Shown: one piece after another, positions 7,877 to 15,698 of the stretch
Numbering within the stretch: the stretch's first letter is position 1
Layout of the letters: each line of letters begins with the position of its first letter
Assembly (NCBI GenBank): GCA_964397425.1
Contig: CAYNID010000008.1
Location: forward strand, 1 to 64,000
From: Hallerella sp964397425
GTDB taxonomy: Bacteria; Fibrobacterota; Fibrobacteria; Fibrobacterales; Fibrobacteraceae
DNA length: 64,000 bases
Direction of reading: 5' to 3'
Program-made: the position numbers and the translations under genes
Notes under the pieces: model-generated
The model's input: only the letters and a program-made list of their open reading frames with translations
What the model was told of the DNA's origin: nothing
Databases searched by the model: none

Positions 7877-9680
7877 GGTGAACCTCTTCCGGTTCTTTAT
7901 TCAAAGACGTTCCCGCGGCAATCGCCTTGTCGAGAGTCTTGGATTTTTCTTTTGAAAGCCACCAATAAACCGGAATGCTTTCGTCTTCCCGTCCGAATTT
8001 TGCATAAACACCTTTCGGTGTGCCAAAACGGTTCCAGTAAAGGATGCGGTGAAAATCACATTGCCACATCAGAACGTAGGGAACGATTTGAGAAAGCCTC
8101 GTATCCAACGCGCGCAAAATTTCTTGGCGCTTCACCAAATCAAATTCCGTTTTCTGCAATCCGACAAGACTGTCAACGACAGGATCCTGCAAACCCGTGA
8201 TGTTGTTTGTCCCCGGATGATTAGCCGTTTCGCTAGACCAAGACGCTTCGGGATCATTTAACCGGGAACTGCCCCAAGCAATCCAATACATGTCAAAATC
8301 CGCTTCGTCCAAACGTTTGCGGAGAGTGCTTTGCGACATCTGTTCAATGGAAACCCGGATGCCCGCCTTTTGCAACGCTTCTTGATAAAGCGTCAAATGC
8401 CGCATATCCTCGCTAGCCGTGATAAATGTGATTTCAAACGGTTTTCCCTCTTTCTGGAGCATACCCCTTTCTCCGGGGACATAGCCCGCTTCTGTCAAAA
8501 GGGCGCGCGCCTTGTCCATGTCAAACGGATAATTTTCCGCCGAAGGATTATCGTGCGACGGCCAAAGATCGGGATAGTAACTCGACAACAAGAAATACTG
8601 TCCATACATATACTTTTCATTCATCAGTTTGCGGTCCATTAAATAGGACAGCGCTTTCCGGACGCGGACATCCTGGAATTTTTCGCGGCGCAAGTTCATC
8701 GCCATTCCCTGGAATCCAATCGGCTCCCGGTTGAAAATGCGCTGTTTGACCGCCCAGCCTTTTTTCACGGCGTCAAAATCCGTCTGTTTCATCCAGATGG
8801 AAGACGTGTAAACCGCATACGCGTCCAAATCTCCTTTTTTGAACGCTTCGAGCGCCTTGGTCCTGTCTTCCATAAAACGGTATCGGATTTTTTCAAAATT
8901 ATACTTGCCCCGGTTCCAGTTTTTGTGAAATCCCCACCAATCCGGGTTTCGGGAAAGTTCCACGTAACGGTCTTCGCGGAATTCCGAAATCCGATAAGGT
9001 CCTTCGACAACCGGAAACTGGTAACGAATCCGGTTGAAATCTTCATTTTTCCAAATATGCTTGGGGAACGCGACAAGGCCCGCGGCCTCCCAAAAATTCG
9101 CCCAGTGCACATTTTTCGCCGTAATGGAAATGGTCAGCGAATCCAGAATTTTTGGCCGTTCAAACCGAGAAAGCCCCACTTTGAAAATCGGCGTTAAATT
9201 CTTCGGATCCATGATGACATCGTAATAATATTGGACATCTTCGGCTGTAATTTTTTTCCCATCGCTCCACATCGCCCGCGGATCAATGTGAAAAATGAAC
9301 GTCATGCTGTCTGCAGAAATTTCCCAACGGTCCGCGAGCATACCGACAGGACGATCTTCCGTCGAATGCAAAGAGACCAGCGGTTCAAACATCAGGCTCA
9401 TCAGGCCCGCGCTGAAACTGTTGTAGTCTTCCCACATGTTGAAGGACTTGGGCATGGCCGAGCCCCACAAGCGAATGGAGCCGCATGGGACAGCCAACGA
9501 ATCTGCGATCGGGTCGAATTCCCCATCTGCATCGGATGGATACACAGCCACTTCCGGGCACTTTTCCCCATCACCTCGAGCCGCTTTTTGGGATGCCGGG
9601 GAATTTTCTTGACACGCAAGCATTCCCAACGCCATAGAAAGGGTGCTCAAAAAACAAAAACAAATCCTTGAAAACTTCAT
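7866..9680 (-). CDS. family 5 extracellular solute-binding lipoprotein (peptide/oligosaccharide type)
   Basis: Substrate-binding protein of the SBP_bac_5 family (DppA/OppA-like), 604 residues. The signal peptide ends in the lipobox LGMLAC, with the lipidated cysteine at 23. Family features include PLVSLHSTEDRPVGMLADRW, WSDGKKITAEDVQYYYD, VRKALSYLMDR and YYPDLWPSHDNPSAENYPFD. It normally feeds peptides or similar solutes to an ABC permease, but no permease genes lie next to it. Here it is wedged between rnc (4 bp overlap) and the trxB-like gene, so the partner permease must be elsewhere or shared. Confidence 0.87.
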   Translation of the reverse strand: MKFSRICFCFLSTLSMALGMLACQENSPASQKAARGDGEKCPEVAVYPSDADGEFDPIADSLAVPCGSIRLWGSAMPKSFNMWEDYNSFSAGLMSLMFEPLVSLHSTEDRPVGMLADRWEISADSMTFIFHIDPRAMWSDGKKITAEDVQYYYDVIMDPKNLTPIFKVGLSRFERPKILDSLTISITAKNVHWANFWEAAGLVAFPKHIWKNEDFNRIRYQFPVVEGPYRISEFREDRYVELSRNPDWWGFHKNWNRGKYNFEKIRYRFMEDRTKALEAFKKGDLDAYAVYTSSIWMKQTDFDAVKKGWAVKQRIFNREPIGFQGMAMNLRREKFQDVRVRKALSYLMDRKLMNEKYMYGQYFLLSSYYPDLWPSHDNPSAENYPFDMDKARALLTEAGYVPGERGMLQKEGKPFEITFITASEDMRHLTLYQEALQKAGIRVSIEQMSQSTLRKRLDEADFDMYWIAWGSSRLNDPEASWSSETANHPGTNNITGLQDPVVDSLVGLQKTEFDLVKRQEILRALDTRLSQIVPYVLMWQCDFHRILYWNRFGTPKGVYAKFGREDESIPVYWWLSKEKSKTLDKAIAAGTSLNKEPEEVHHAN

Positions 9681-10510
9681 TTTTTTGCAGCCTCCTTGGC
9701 AGCCCGGGCAATGGATTTCTTTGTCACTTTTTTGGGGATTTCTGGCGGAATTTTACCCGAATCCGCCTCTTCTTTTTTAAAATTCGCCAAGGCGATTTGC
9801 GCCGCTTCCTGTTCCGCCTTCTTTTTCGAAACGCCCTTGCCGCGACCGTATTCCTTGCCGTTGAAAACAACCGTCATTTCAAACGTCTTGTTGTGTTCCG
9901 GTCCCGATTCTGAAATCAGGCAGTATTCCGGGGGTGGCATTTTCCGCGCTTGCATGTATTCGAGGAGCGCGCTTTTGTAATTAAAAAAATCCGATTCAGA
10001 AACCACGGTTTGAACATTGGGGAATATATGGCGCTCCAAAAATTTCCGGCAATGTTTGATGCCGCCATCCAAATAAATCGCACCGAGAATCGCTTCGAAC
10101 GCATCTTCGAGTAAGCTGTCCCGGTTGCGCCCGCCATTTTTCGCTTCGCCTTTGCCCACGCGCAAATATGCGCCCAAATTCCAAGTGCGGGCAATTTTCG
10201 TCAGGACCTGACCAGAAACGACAACGCTCTTCATTTTAGAAAGATCACCTTCTGGCAAATGCGGATATGTTTTATACAGAAATTCCGTCACTAGCATGTT
10301 CAACACGGAATCGCCCAAAAATTCCAGACGCTCGTTGTTTTCCCAGTATTGCATTTCTTTTCCGGAAAGCCAGGAACGGTGCACCAGCGCATGTGCCAAA
10401 AGCTCCGGTTTTTTAAATTCATACCCCAGGCTTTTTTCCAAATCATTCCCAGACTTTTTGCGGAACCACAAAAAGAACCGATGGAGTCCATTTTTCAGAT
10501 TTTTTCCCAT
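9677..10510 (-). CDS. rnc: ribonuclease III
   Basis: Double-strand-specific endoribonuclease for rRNA and mRNA processing, 277 residues. The catalytic signature NERLEFLGDSVLNMLVTE is near residue 60, the second acidic site is in DSLLEDAFEAILGAIYLDGG, and a C-terminal double-stranded RNA-binding domain follows (around 175-250), ending its fold in GKGVSKKKAEQEAAQIAL. The C-terminus carries an extra Lys/Glu/Ala-rich tail. The N-terminus has about 30 basic residues before the conserved LEKSLGYEFKKPELL. It is the first gene of the packed run that continues to hisA, with two terminator-like hairpins upstream separating it from the FISUMP gene. Confidence 0.95.
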   Translation of the reverse strand: MGKNLKNGLHRFFLWFRKKSGNDLEKSLGYEFKKPELLAHALVHRSWLSGKEMQYWENNERLEFLGDSVLNMLVTEFLYKTYPHLPEGDLSKMKSVVVSGQVLTKIARTWNLGAYLRVGKGEAKNGGRNRDSLLEDAFEAILGAIYLDGGIKHCRKFLERHIFPNVQTVVSESDFFNYKSALLEYMQARKMPPPEYCLISESGPEHNKTFEMTVVFNGKEYGRGKGVSKKKAEQEAAQIALANFKKEEADSGKIPPEIPKKVTKKSIARAAKEAAKK

Positions 10511-10548
10511 ATCGGAAAAGATAAAAATTAAAGAATTTCACAAAACAG

Positions 10549-10569
10549 CCGAGGTTCCAAAAGCCTCGG
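10549..10569 (-). terminator. hairpin, probable second terminator after the FISUMP gene
   Basis: CCGAGG and CCTCGG form a 6 bp stem around a 9 nt loop. On the minus strand it is followed by a T-containing stretch (CTGTTTTG). It lies between the main terminator and the rnc start. Confidence 0.5.
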
Positions 10570-10602
10570 TTTACAGCCAAAAGTTTACCTGTTCCCAAAA
10601 GC

Positions 10603-10629
10603 AAAAGCTTCCCCAAAAGGGAAGCTTTT
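10603..10629 (-). terminator. terminator of the FISUMP gene
   Basis: A perfect 11 bp inverted repeat, AAAAGCTTCCC with GGGAAGCTTTT, around a short A-rich loop. It lies 18 nt past the stop at 10648, and the stem itself ends in T residues on the minus strand. Confidence 0.8.
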
Positions 10630-10647
10630 ACAAATTATCCAAGCATT

Positions 10648-12255
10648 TTATTCTTTGATGCAACGGACCGAATAAGCCCCGGTGTCTTGGTATCTAAAAA
10701 GGCTAACACCCTTATTACCCACAGCGACTAAATGGACAGTATTCGATGAATAATTCCAGTCTACAGCCATAAAATACGCCCTTGACGTGGGAGAATATAT
10801 CGTACCGCTCTGATAACGATAACCGGCAGGAACCACCGAGAAGCCAAAGTCGTCCGTTCCTGTCTTCATATAACTTTCCCAAGACGTTTCCGGAGAAGCC
10901 GTCAACAATACATTTTTCAGGTCCGCATTGACTGATGTATTTTCGTCAGCACTCGTCCAATCAATCGACGCTACATCCGTCCAGCCTACGTTCTTCAAAA
11001 GGGTTTTCCACTCACTCATTGATGGCAATTTCCAACCGTCTGGGCAAATTGCAGGAGAGTCATCTCTTAAATACAACCGACCGGATGTTTCGCATGTTGT
11101 CGTGTTAGCATTATTCTCGCCGCTGCACCAAGTTCTATCTTCGTTGTTTTTCACATAGTTGTAGTTCAAGTTTTGCGCCATCCAGGTCTGCGTGCCGATT
11201 TGAATCGTGCGGTAAACCTTTCCATCGCGTTCATCGAGCAGAACTCCGTAGCCTCCGTCGGCGAGAAGTTCTTGATTCAAGTATTCTGTCGTGACAAACG
11301 TCATAGTCTCAACGGTATTCGGCGAGCCTTTTTTACAATATTGTGTAGCCAGGTTATAAGAATTTCCATTGCACAACTCAACGATAGAATCCTTTTCTTC
11401 GATGCTGCCGCAGAATTGCGTTGCAAAATCATAAGTTTTTCCACCGCACAACTTGATGATAAAATTCTGGTCTTCGATGCTGCCGCAGAATTGCGCCGCC
11501 AAATTATAAGGTTTTCCATCGCAAAGCGCGACGATAGAATCCCGTTCTTCGATGCTGCCGCAGAATTGCGTCGCAAAATCATAGGTTTCTCCATTGCAAA
11601 GCGCAATCAGAGAATCCTTTTTTCCGGTATTGACGCAAAAATTCTTCGCCGGGTCATAGGCATCTTTTCCGCACATCGCCTTGTATAACGTTGCCGTGTC
11701 CTGAGCGCATATCACTTGCACAGAGCCATTTCCATCATCCGAAAGAGTGCAACTTTCTCCGTCATCACCCTTTACGCCATCATCTCCTTTTGCGCCGTTC
11801 AAAACGACTCCGATGGAATCACCGTCGCAAACCACTTTATAGCCGGAGCCATCCGCGAGGGGAGAAACATCGCAGCTTTCGCCATTTTCACCGGACTTTC
11901 CATTTTCACCATTTAAAACGACCCCTACGGAGTCACCGGCGCAAAGAATTTTATAACCCGTGCCGTCGTCCAAAGCAGCCATTTCGCAGGATTCGCCGTT
12001 TTCTCCCACCACACCATCTTTTCCGTTGAGTGTTTGCCATTTACCATTTGCTCAATAATAAACGCCTCCCGAATCCGCGGCAAAGAGCATTTCACCCGCA
12101 TTGCTTTCGGAACATTCGGGGAACGCTTCGCCTTTCGCCAGCTCGGCAATTCCCGTTGTTTCATTTACTGTCGTCTTGGTCACGTCATCGCCGCAGCCAA
12201 CAACCAGCGCCGCCACACTCAAAGGCAACGCAAAACTTAAGTGTCTTTTATTCAT
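10648..12255 (-). pseudogene. FISUMP-domain lipoprotein interrupted by one in-frame TGA
   Basis: A 535-codon reading frame with a lipoprotein signal (MNKRHLSFALPLSVAALVVGC), a good AGGAG ribosome site and one internal stop. The TGA at 12052-12054 is codon 68, after GEMLFAADSGGVYY, and the frame continues ANGKWQTLNGKDG without a shift. After it come two copies of a GENGESC...GVVLNG module, then five 25-residue Cys-containing repeats of the type CxGxxYxxAxQFCGSIEExDSIVxL. A C-terminal FISUMP domain follows (VYRTIQIGTQTWMAQNLNYN, ICPDGWKLPSMSEW, final YSVRCIKE). FISUMP domains are a Fibrobacter-rich family of unknown function. Either this is a recent nonsense allele, the stop is read through, or the base is a sequencing error. 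The 3' part could initiate at the GTG at 12012 but would lack the signal peptide. Confidence 0.8.
11315..11690 (-). repeat. tandem 75 bp coding repeats in the FISUMP gene
   Basis: GATGCTGCCGCAGAATTGCG recurs at 11401, 11476 and 11551, giving a strict 75 bp (25-residue) period. More diverged units flank these three, for five in all. Each unit has two cysteines, about 12 residues apart. Confidence 0.85.
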
Positions 12256-12436
12256 AGTGTCTCCTGTTGGAGAAAAAAACCGGCAACGTACCGTCAAAAT
12301 CTGATGTCAATACGTTGTTGATTCCTTTCTCCCGTTATTTGTTTTTTGAGATTCCCATGACTCGACCCAAAAGCAAGCCCAAAGACTTCGGACGCTACTT
12401 CCAGCCCTTTTGCAAGAAAATCCCACCCATACTTTT

Positions 12437-12465
12437 AATATACACATTCTATAGAAACAAGTAAA
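12437..12465 (-). promoter_or_regulatory. candidate sigma-70 promoter of the FISUMP lipoprotein gene
   Basis: On the minus strand TTTACT is followed after 17 nt by TATATT. This would give a leader of roughly 175 nt before the ATG at 12255. It is assigned by eye only. Confidence 0.4.
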
Positions 12466-12691
12466 CAGTTTTGCGTATAATTTATTTTATCAGATACATT
12501 ACGTTTTTACGTGCATAAATTTAAATATCCACAATTATCAACGCTCATGCGCGGAGAGCTTCTAAAACACCGTTTTCGGAGGGCGTTTTGCCCGTCGGAA
12601 TTCAATGAATATGTTTCCCCTAAGGCGTTCGCTCAGTGCCATGGCGCAACGCCAAAAGGCTTTTATCGCCTTCGCGCGTTTCCTTATACAA

Positions 12692-12719
12692 AAAATCCCG
12701 GACGCGAATCCGGGATTTT
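12692..12719 (-). terminator. terminator of efp
   Basis: AAAATCCCGGA pairs with TCCGGGATTTT (11 bp) around a 6 nt loop, followed on the minus strand by TTG. It lies 33 nt after the efp stop. Confidence 0.8.
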
Positions 12720-12752
12720 CCTTTACAACAAAATCGTCTGGAAAGATTTCAA

Positions 12753-13319
12753 TTACTTCGCGCGTTCCACATAAGAACCGTCGCGGGTATCCACCTTGAT
12801 CTTCATGCCTTCTTGGATAAAGAGCGGAATCATCACAACGGCTCCCGTTTCGAGGACAGCTTCGCGCATCACGTTACCGCTCGTATTTCCTTGAACAGCG
12901 GGCGGCGCAGACGTAATCGTCAATTCAACGAAGGTTGGCGGAATCACTTCAATCGCCTTGCCATCCCACCACGTCACCTGCACGGTCGCATTGTCCAAAA
13001 GCCAGACTTCCGCGCCATTCAAAGCGTCTTTCGGAATTTCCATCGTTTCCATGGACGTGTTGTCCATAAAGAACCACGTGGCTCCGTCGTTGTAGAGATA
13101 GGTCATTTCGGTATAAGTAACTTCCGCTTCTTCAACGGTGTCGCCACTTTTCCAAGTGCGTTCGAGAGTCCGGCCCGTAATCAAGTTCTTGATGCGGACG
13201 CGGTTGAACGCCTGTCCCTTTCCCGGCTTCACAAACTGGTTGTCGACAATCATCCACGGTTGTCCATCGACGATAATTTTTAACTTTTTGCGAAACTCGT
13301 TGGTGCTGACTGTACCCAT
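12753..13319 (-). CDS. efp: translation elongation factor P
   Basis: EF-P, 188 residues, rescues ribosomes stalled at polyproline stretches. The N-terminal KOW-like domain ends in the loop KPGKGQAF with Lys34 at the tip, exactly the sequence of EF-Ps that receive (R)-beta-lysine. The OB domains follow, ending in the GxKIKVDTRDGSYVERA tail typical of the family. It is divergent from epmB with 45 bp between the two starts, which strongly suggests that Lys34 is modified by the EpmA/EpmB route. EpmA is not in the window. Confidence 0.97.
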   Translation of the reverse strand: MGTVSTNEFRKKLKIIVDGQPWMIVDNQFVKPGKGQAFNRVRIKNLITGRTLERTWKSGDTVEEAEVTYTEMTYLYNDGATWFFMDNTSMETMEIPKDALNGAEVWLLDNATVQVTWWDGKAIEVIPPTFVELTITSAPPAVQGNTSGNVMREAVLETGAVVMIPLFIQEGMKIKVDTRDGSYVERAK

Positions 13320-13364
13320 AGATAGTGCCTCTTCAAAAAAGATTTTTGCATAAGATAAAAAATT

Positions 13365-14330
13365 ATGACCAAAGCTTCTCCCTTTTTTACCAGTTTGAAG
13401 GAACTTTTCGCCTTTTTAGAACTTCCCGAGCCCAAAATCGCCGCCGCCAATTCCCGATTTTCATTCCTGGTCTCCCGCCACTTCGCGTCGAAGATGGAAA
13501 AAGGCAATCCGAAAGACCCTCTTCTTTGCGAGGTTCTCCCGACAGATCTGGAAAACCGCCTTGTCGAAGGTTTTTCCGATGATCCCGTTGGCGACGCCCA
13601 AAGCGAAATCGCTCCGGGAATCCTTCAAAAATATCAAGGACGCGTTCTGGTGGAGCCGACCTTCGCTTGCAGCCTGCACTGCCGGTTCTGTTTTCGGCGG
13701 GCAGAACCCAAACAAGTCCGAACCGATTTTTTCTCCCTTTTCGACAGTTGGATTTCTAACGCCCACGACATCCACGAGGTCATCCTTTCCGGCGGCGACC
13801 CCATGATGCTTTCCAAAGAAAAGTTCGAACTTCTTCTGCAAATCATCCTTTCCAAGCCCCATGTCCAAACGCTCCGAATCCATTCCCGGGTGCCGGTCAC
13901 TTATCCGCAAGCGATGGACCCCGACAAGGCGAACTCCTTGTTCGAACCGCTGGTCCGGGTCTTGGCGCAAAAAAAACTAGTCTTCGTTTCACACGTTGAT
14001 CATCCCCGCGAACTCGATTCCCATTCCCAGCGCCTTTTCGCCGAGCTCAAAAAACAGGGGGCGACACTCCTCAACCAGACAACCCTGCTCAAAGGCGTAA
14101 ACGATTCCGCAGAGACCCTTTCCGAACTGTCTTTTGGACTTTTCGCACAAGGCGTCCTCCCCTACTACCTGCATCAGCTGGACCGCGCTACGGGAATCGC
14201 CCACTTCGAAGTTCCCGATAAAAAGGCGCTCCAAATCGTTGAACAAATCCGCGAAAGCCTTCCCGGCTACCTGGTGCCCCGATTCGTCAGGGAAATCGCG
14301 GGTGAAAAATCCAAAACGCCCCTGTTTTAA
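13365..14330 (+). CDS. epmB: EF-P beta-lysylation protein EpmB (lysine 2,3-aminomutase family)
   Basis: Radical SAM/PLP enzyme, 321 residues, predicted to convert (S)-lysine to (R)-beta-lysine for attachment to EF-P. The 4Fe-4S motif CX3CX2C is C102/C106/C109 in FACSLHCRFCFRR. It is followed by VILSGGDPMML and, at the C-terminus, VREIAGEKSKTPL, whose lysine matches the PLP-binding lysine of the family. The length fits EpmB rather than the larger catabolic KamA enzymes. The adjacent divergent efp supports the call. Its stop overlaps the convergent TamA-like gene by 4 bp. Confidence 0.92.
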   Translation: MTKASPFFTSLKELFAFLELPEPKIAAANSRFSFLVSRHFASKMEKGNPKDPLLCEVLPTDLENRLVEGFSDDPVGDAQSEIAPGILQKYQGRVLVEPTFACSLHCRFCFRRAEPKQVRTDFFSLFDSWISNAHDIHEVILSGGDPMMLSKEKFELLLQIILSKPHVQTLRIHSRVPVTYPQAMDPDKANSLFEPLVRVLAQKKLVFVSHVDHPRELDSHSQRLFAELKKQGATLLNQTTLLKGVNDSAETLSELSFGLFAQGVLPYYLHQLDRATGIAHFEVPDKKALQIVEQIRESLPGYLVPRFVREIAGEKSKTPLF

Positions 14331-15691
14331 AACAGTGCTTTGATGCCGAAATGCAAAAGTCCGTTGAGCGGATCCGTCCCTTGGTGCAAAGCATAATAAA
14401 GCGAAAAGCTCCAGGCGTTTCGGATTTGCGAAATGCCGATTCCATAACTGTAAGTATCTGACCAACCGTGTTCCGGAGATTGGGCGCGGTGCAGTGCCGG
14501 TTCAAAGAACAAATGGAAAGCCGTTTTCTCCAAAGCGCGCCACTGCAAATCCGCTTCCGTGATTCCATAAGCGCGTGTCCGGAAAAATCCCGGTCGGTAT
14601 CCTTTCAACGATTCCATTCCCCCCAAAGAAAACAAATCCCTGCGGTCAAAAGGATGGTTTGTCGGCAAGAGAGTTCCCGCCCAAAATGAAGTTTGCAAAA
14701 CAAAATTTTTTGAAACCGGCGTGACGAACCGCCCGTTCGCCTGCAAGACCGTCGTGAACGCCCGCGAAGAATCCGTGTCCTTGATGACCCGGAAAAAACC
14801 TTCCAGCAAAATGCCATGCCGGGGAAGAATCACGCGGTCGTTATCTCGAAAACGGGTTTCAAGCGTATAGGTCCAACGTTCATCTCCGATGCCGCCCAAA
14901 ACGGCAAATTCAAAAAAGAAGCCCACACTCCGCGAAATTCCCACTTCCAAAAGATAATCCCGATATGTCGAATCTTCTTCGAGATTTCCCCGGAGGATGG
15001 CGTCAAACCCCGAGCCCAGAATCCACGGTTCTTTGTAAGCCGCGGAAAGGGAGCGCGAAAAATCCCCGGACTCTCCGGACACGGTCAAATCTCTCCCCGT
15101 CCCCCGTATATTGTATAACGCCAAATCCACATTCCCCGCAAAGCCGCCTTCGTCTCCACTCGCATAAGAAAGAAATCCTTCGATGCTGTTGATGGAAAGG
15201 TCCCGCATGTAAAACACGGGAACAAGGCGGTTGCGCACCGAATCCCGGTAAAGCTTGGGCTGAGCCGTTGATTCAAAATACCCCGAATTCACCAGTTTCC
15301 GTTTTGCGCGTTCCAAATCCGAAAGCTTTACGGCGGCGCCCCGTTCAAGTCCGGAAAGCCGCGAAAACGTTTCTTTGCCGCTTCGGGATTTTTCCGCATT
15401 TTCCGCATCGGCCCAGACCCAGACGCTTCCCCGGGAAAGCCGCAAATGCACGCCGCCAGACGAATCGCGCTCTGCAGAAACCGTTGCGAACGGAAAACCT
15501 TTTTCCGAAAGTTCCAAAACAAGCTCCCTCGCGCGGGATTCCACATCCAGGCAGGAGCTTTTTTCCATTCCGGCAAAAAAAGCGACGGATTCTTCGTCAA
15601 AATCACCGCCGAAGAAAATTCGTTCGACACGGCATTCCGAAGCGTTCAGGAATGCAGCCAAAATCAAAAATGCCAATCCAAAACTCCGCAT
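14327..15691 (-). CDS. TamA/BamA-like outer-membrane barrel protein
   Basis: Predicted Omp85-superfamily protein, 454 residues, with a Sec signal peptide (MRSFGLAFLILAAFLNAS). The N-terminal part has POTRA-like features, including LSDLERAKRKLVNSGYFES. The C-terminal half is a beta-barrel with GTGRDLTVSGE and FSLGGMESLKGYRPGFF, the latter resembling the Omp85 loop with a G[ML]xSxRGY core. It is shorter than BamA and closest in layout to TamA. I chose the ATG at 15691, 7 nt after the stop of the 962-residue gene. It probably helps insert or export the large upstream-encoded protein, which is inference from context. Confidence 0.72.
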   Translation of the reverse strand: MRSFGLAFLILAAFLNASECRVERIFFGGDFDEESVAFFAGMEKSSCLDVESRARELVLELSEKGFPFATVSAERDSSGGVHLRLSRGSVWVWADAENAEKSRSGKETFSRLSGLERGAAVKLSDLERAKRKLVNSGYFESTAQPKLYRDSVRNRLVPVFYMRDLSINSIEGFLSYASGDEGGFAGNVDLALYNIRGTGRDLTVSGESGDFSRSLSAAYKEPWILGSGFDAILRGNLEEDSTYRDYLLEVGISRSVGFFFEFAVLGGIGDERWTYTLETRFRDNDRVILPRHGILLEGFFRVIKDTDSSRAFTTVLQANGRFVTPVSKNFVLQTSFWAGTLLPTNHPFDRRDLFSLGGMESLKGYRPGFFRTRAYGITEADLQWRALEKTAFHLFFEPALHRAQSPEHGWSDTYSYGIGISQIRNAWSFSLYYALHQGTDPLNGLLHFGIKALF

Positions 15692-15698
15692 CGTCCGC

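Larger units (their letters stand above)
12298..12752. other. 455 bp intergenic region between the FISUMP gene and efp
   Basis: No credible gene is seen. The part next to the FISUMP gene is AT-rich and holds a minus-strand promoter candidate. The part next to efp holds the efp terminator. Around 12565-12600 there is a CCGTTTTCGGAGGGCG stretch faintly like repeat family B, too weak to assign. Confidence 0.6.

Noticed and set aside
11315..11690. CRISPR array
   Set aside because: The 75 bp repeats are contiguous, in frame and coding, without spacers or cas genes.
12040..12060. Selenocysteine at the TGA of the FISUMP gene
   Set aside because: Only a weak 5 bp stem surrounds the stop and no SECIS-like hairpin follows; a nonsense change or sequence error is simpler.
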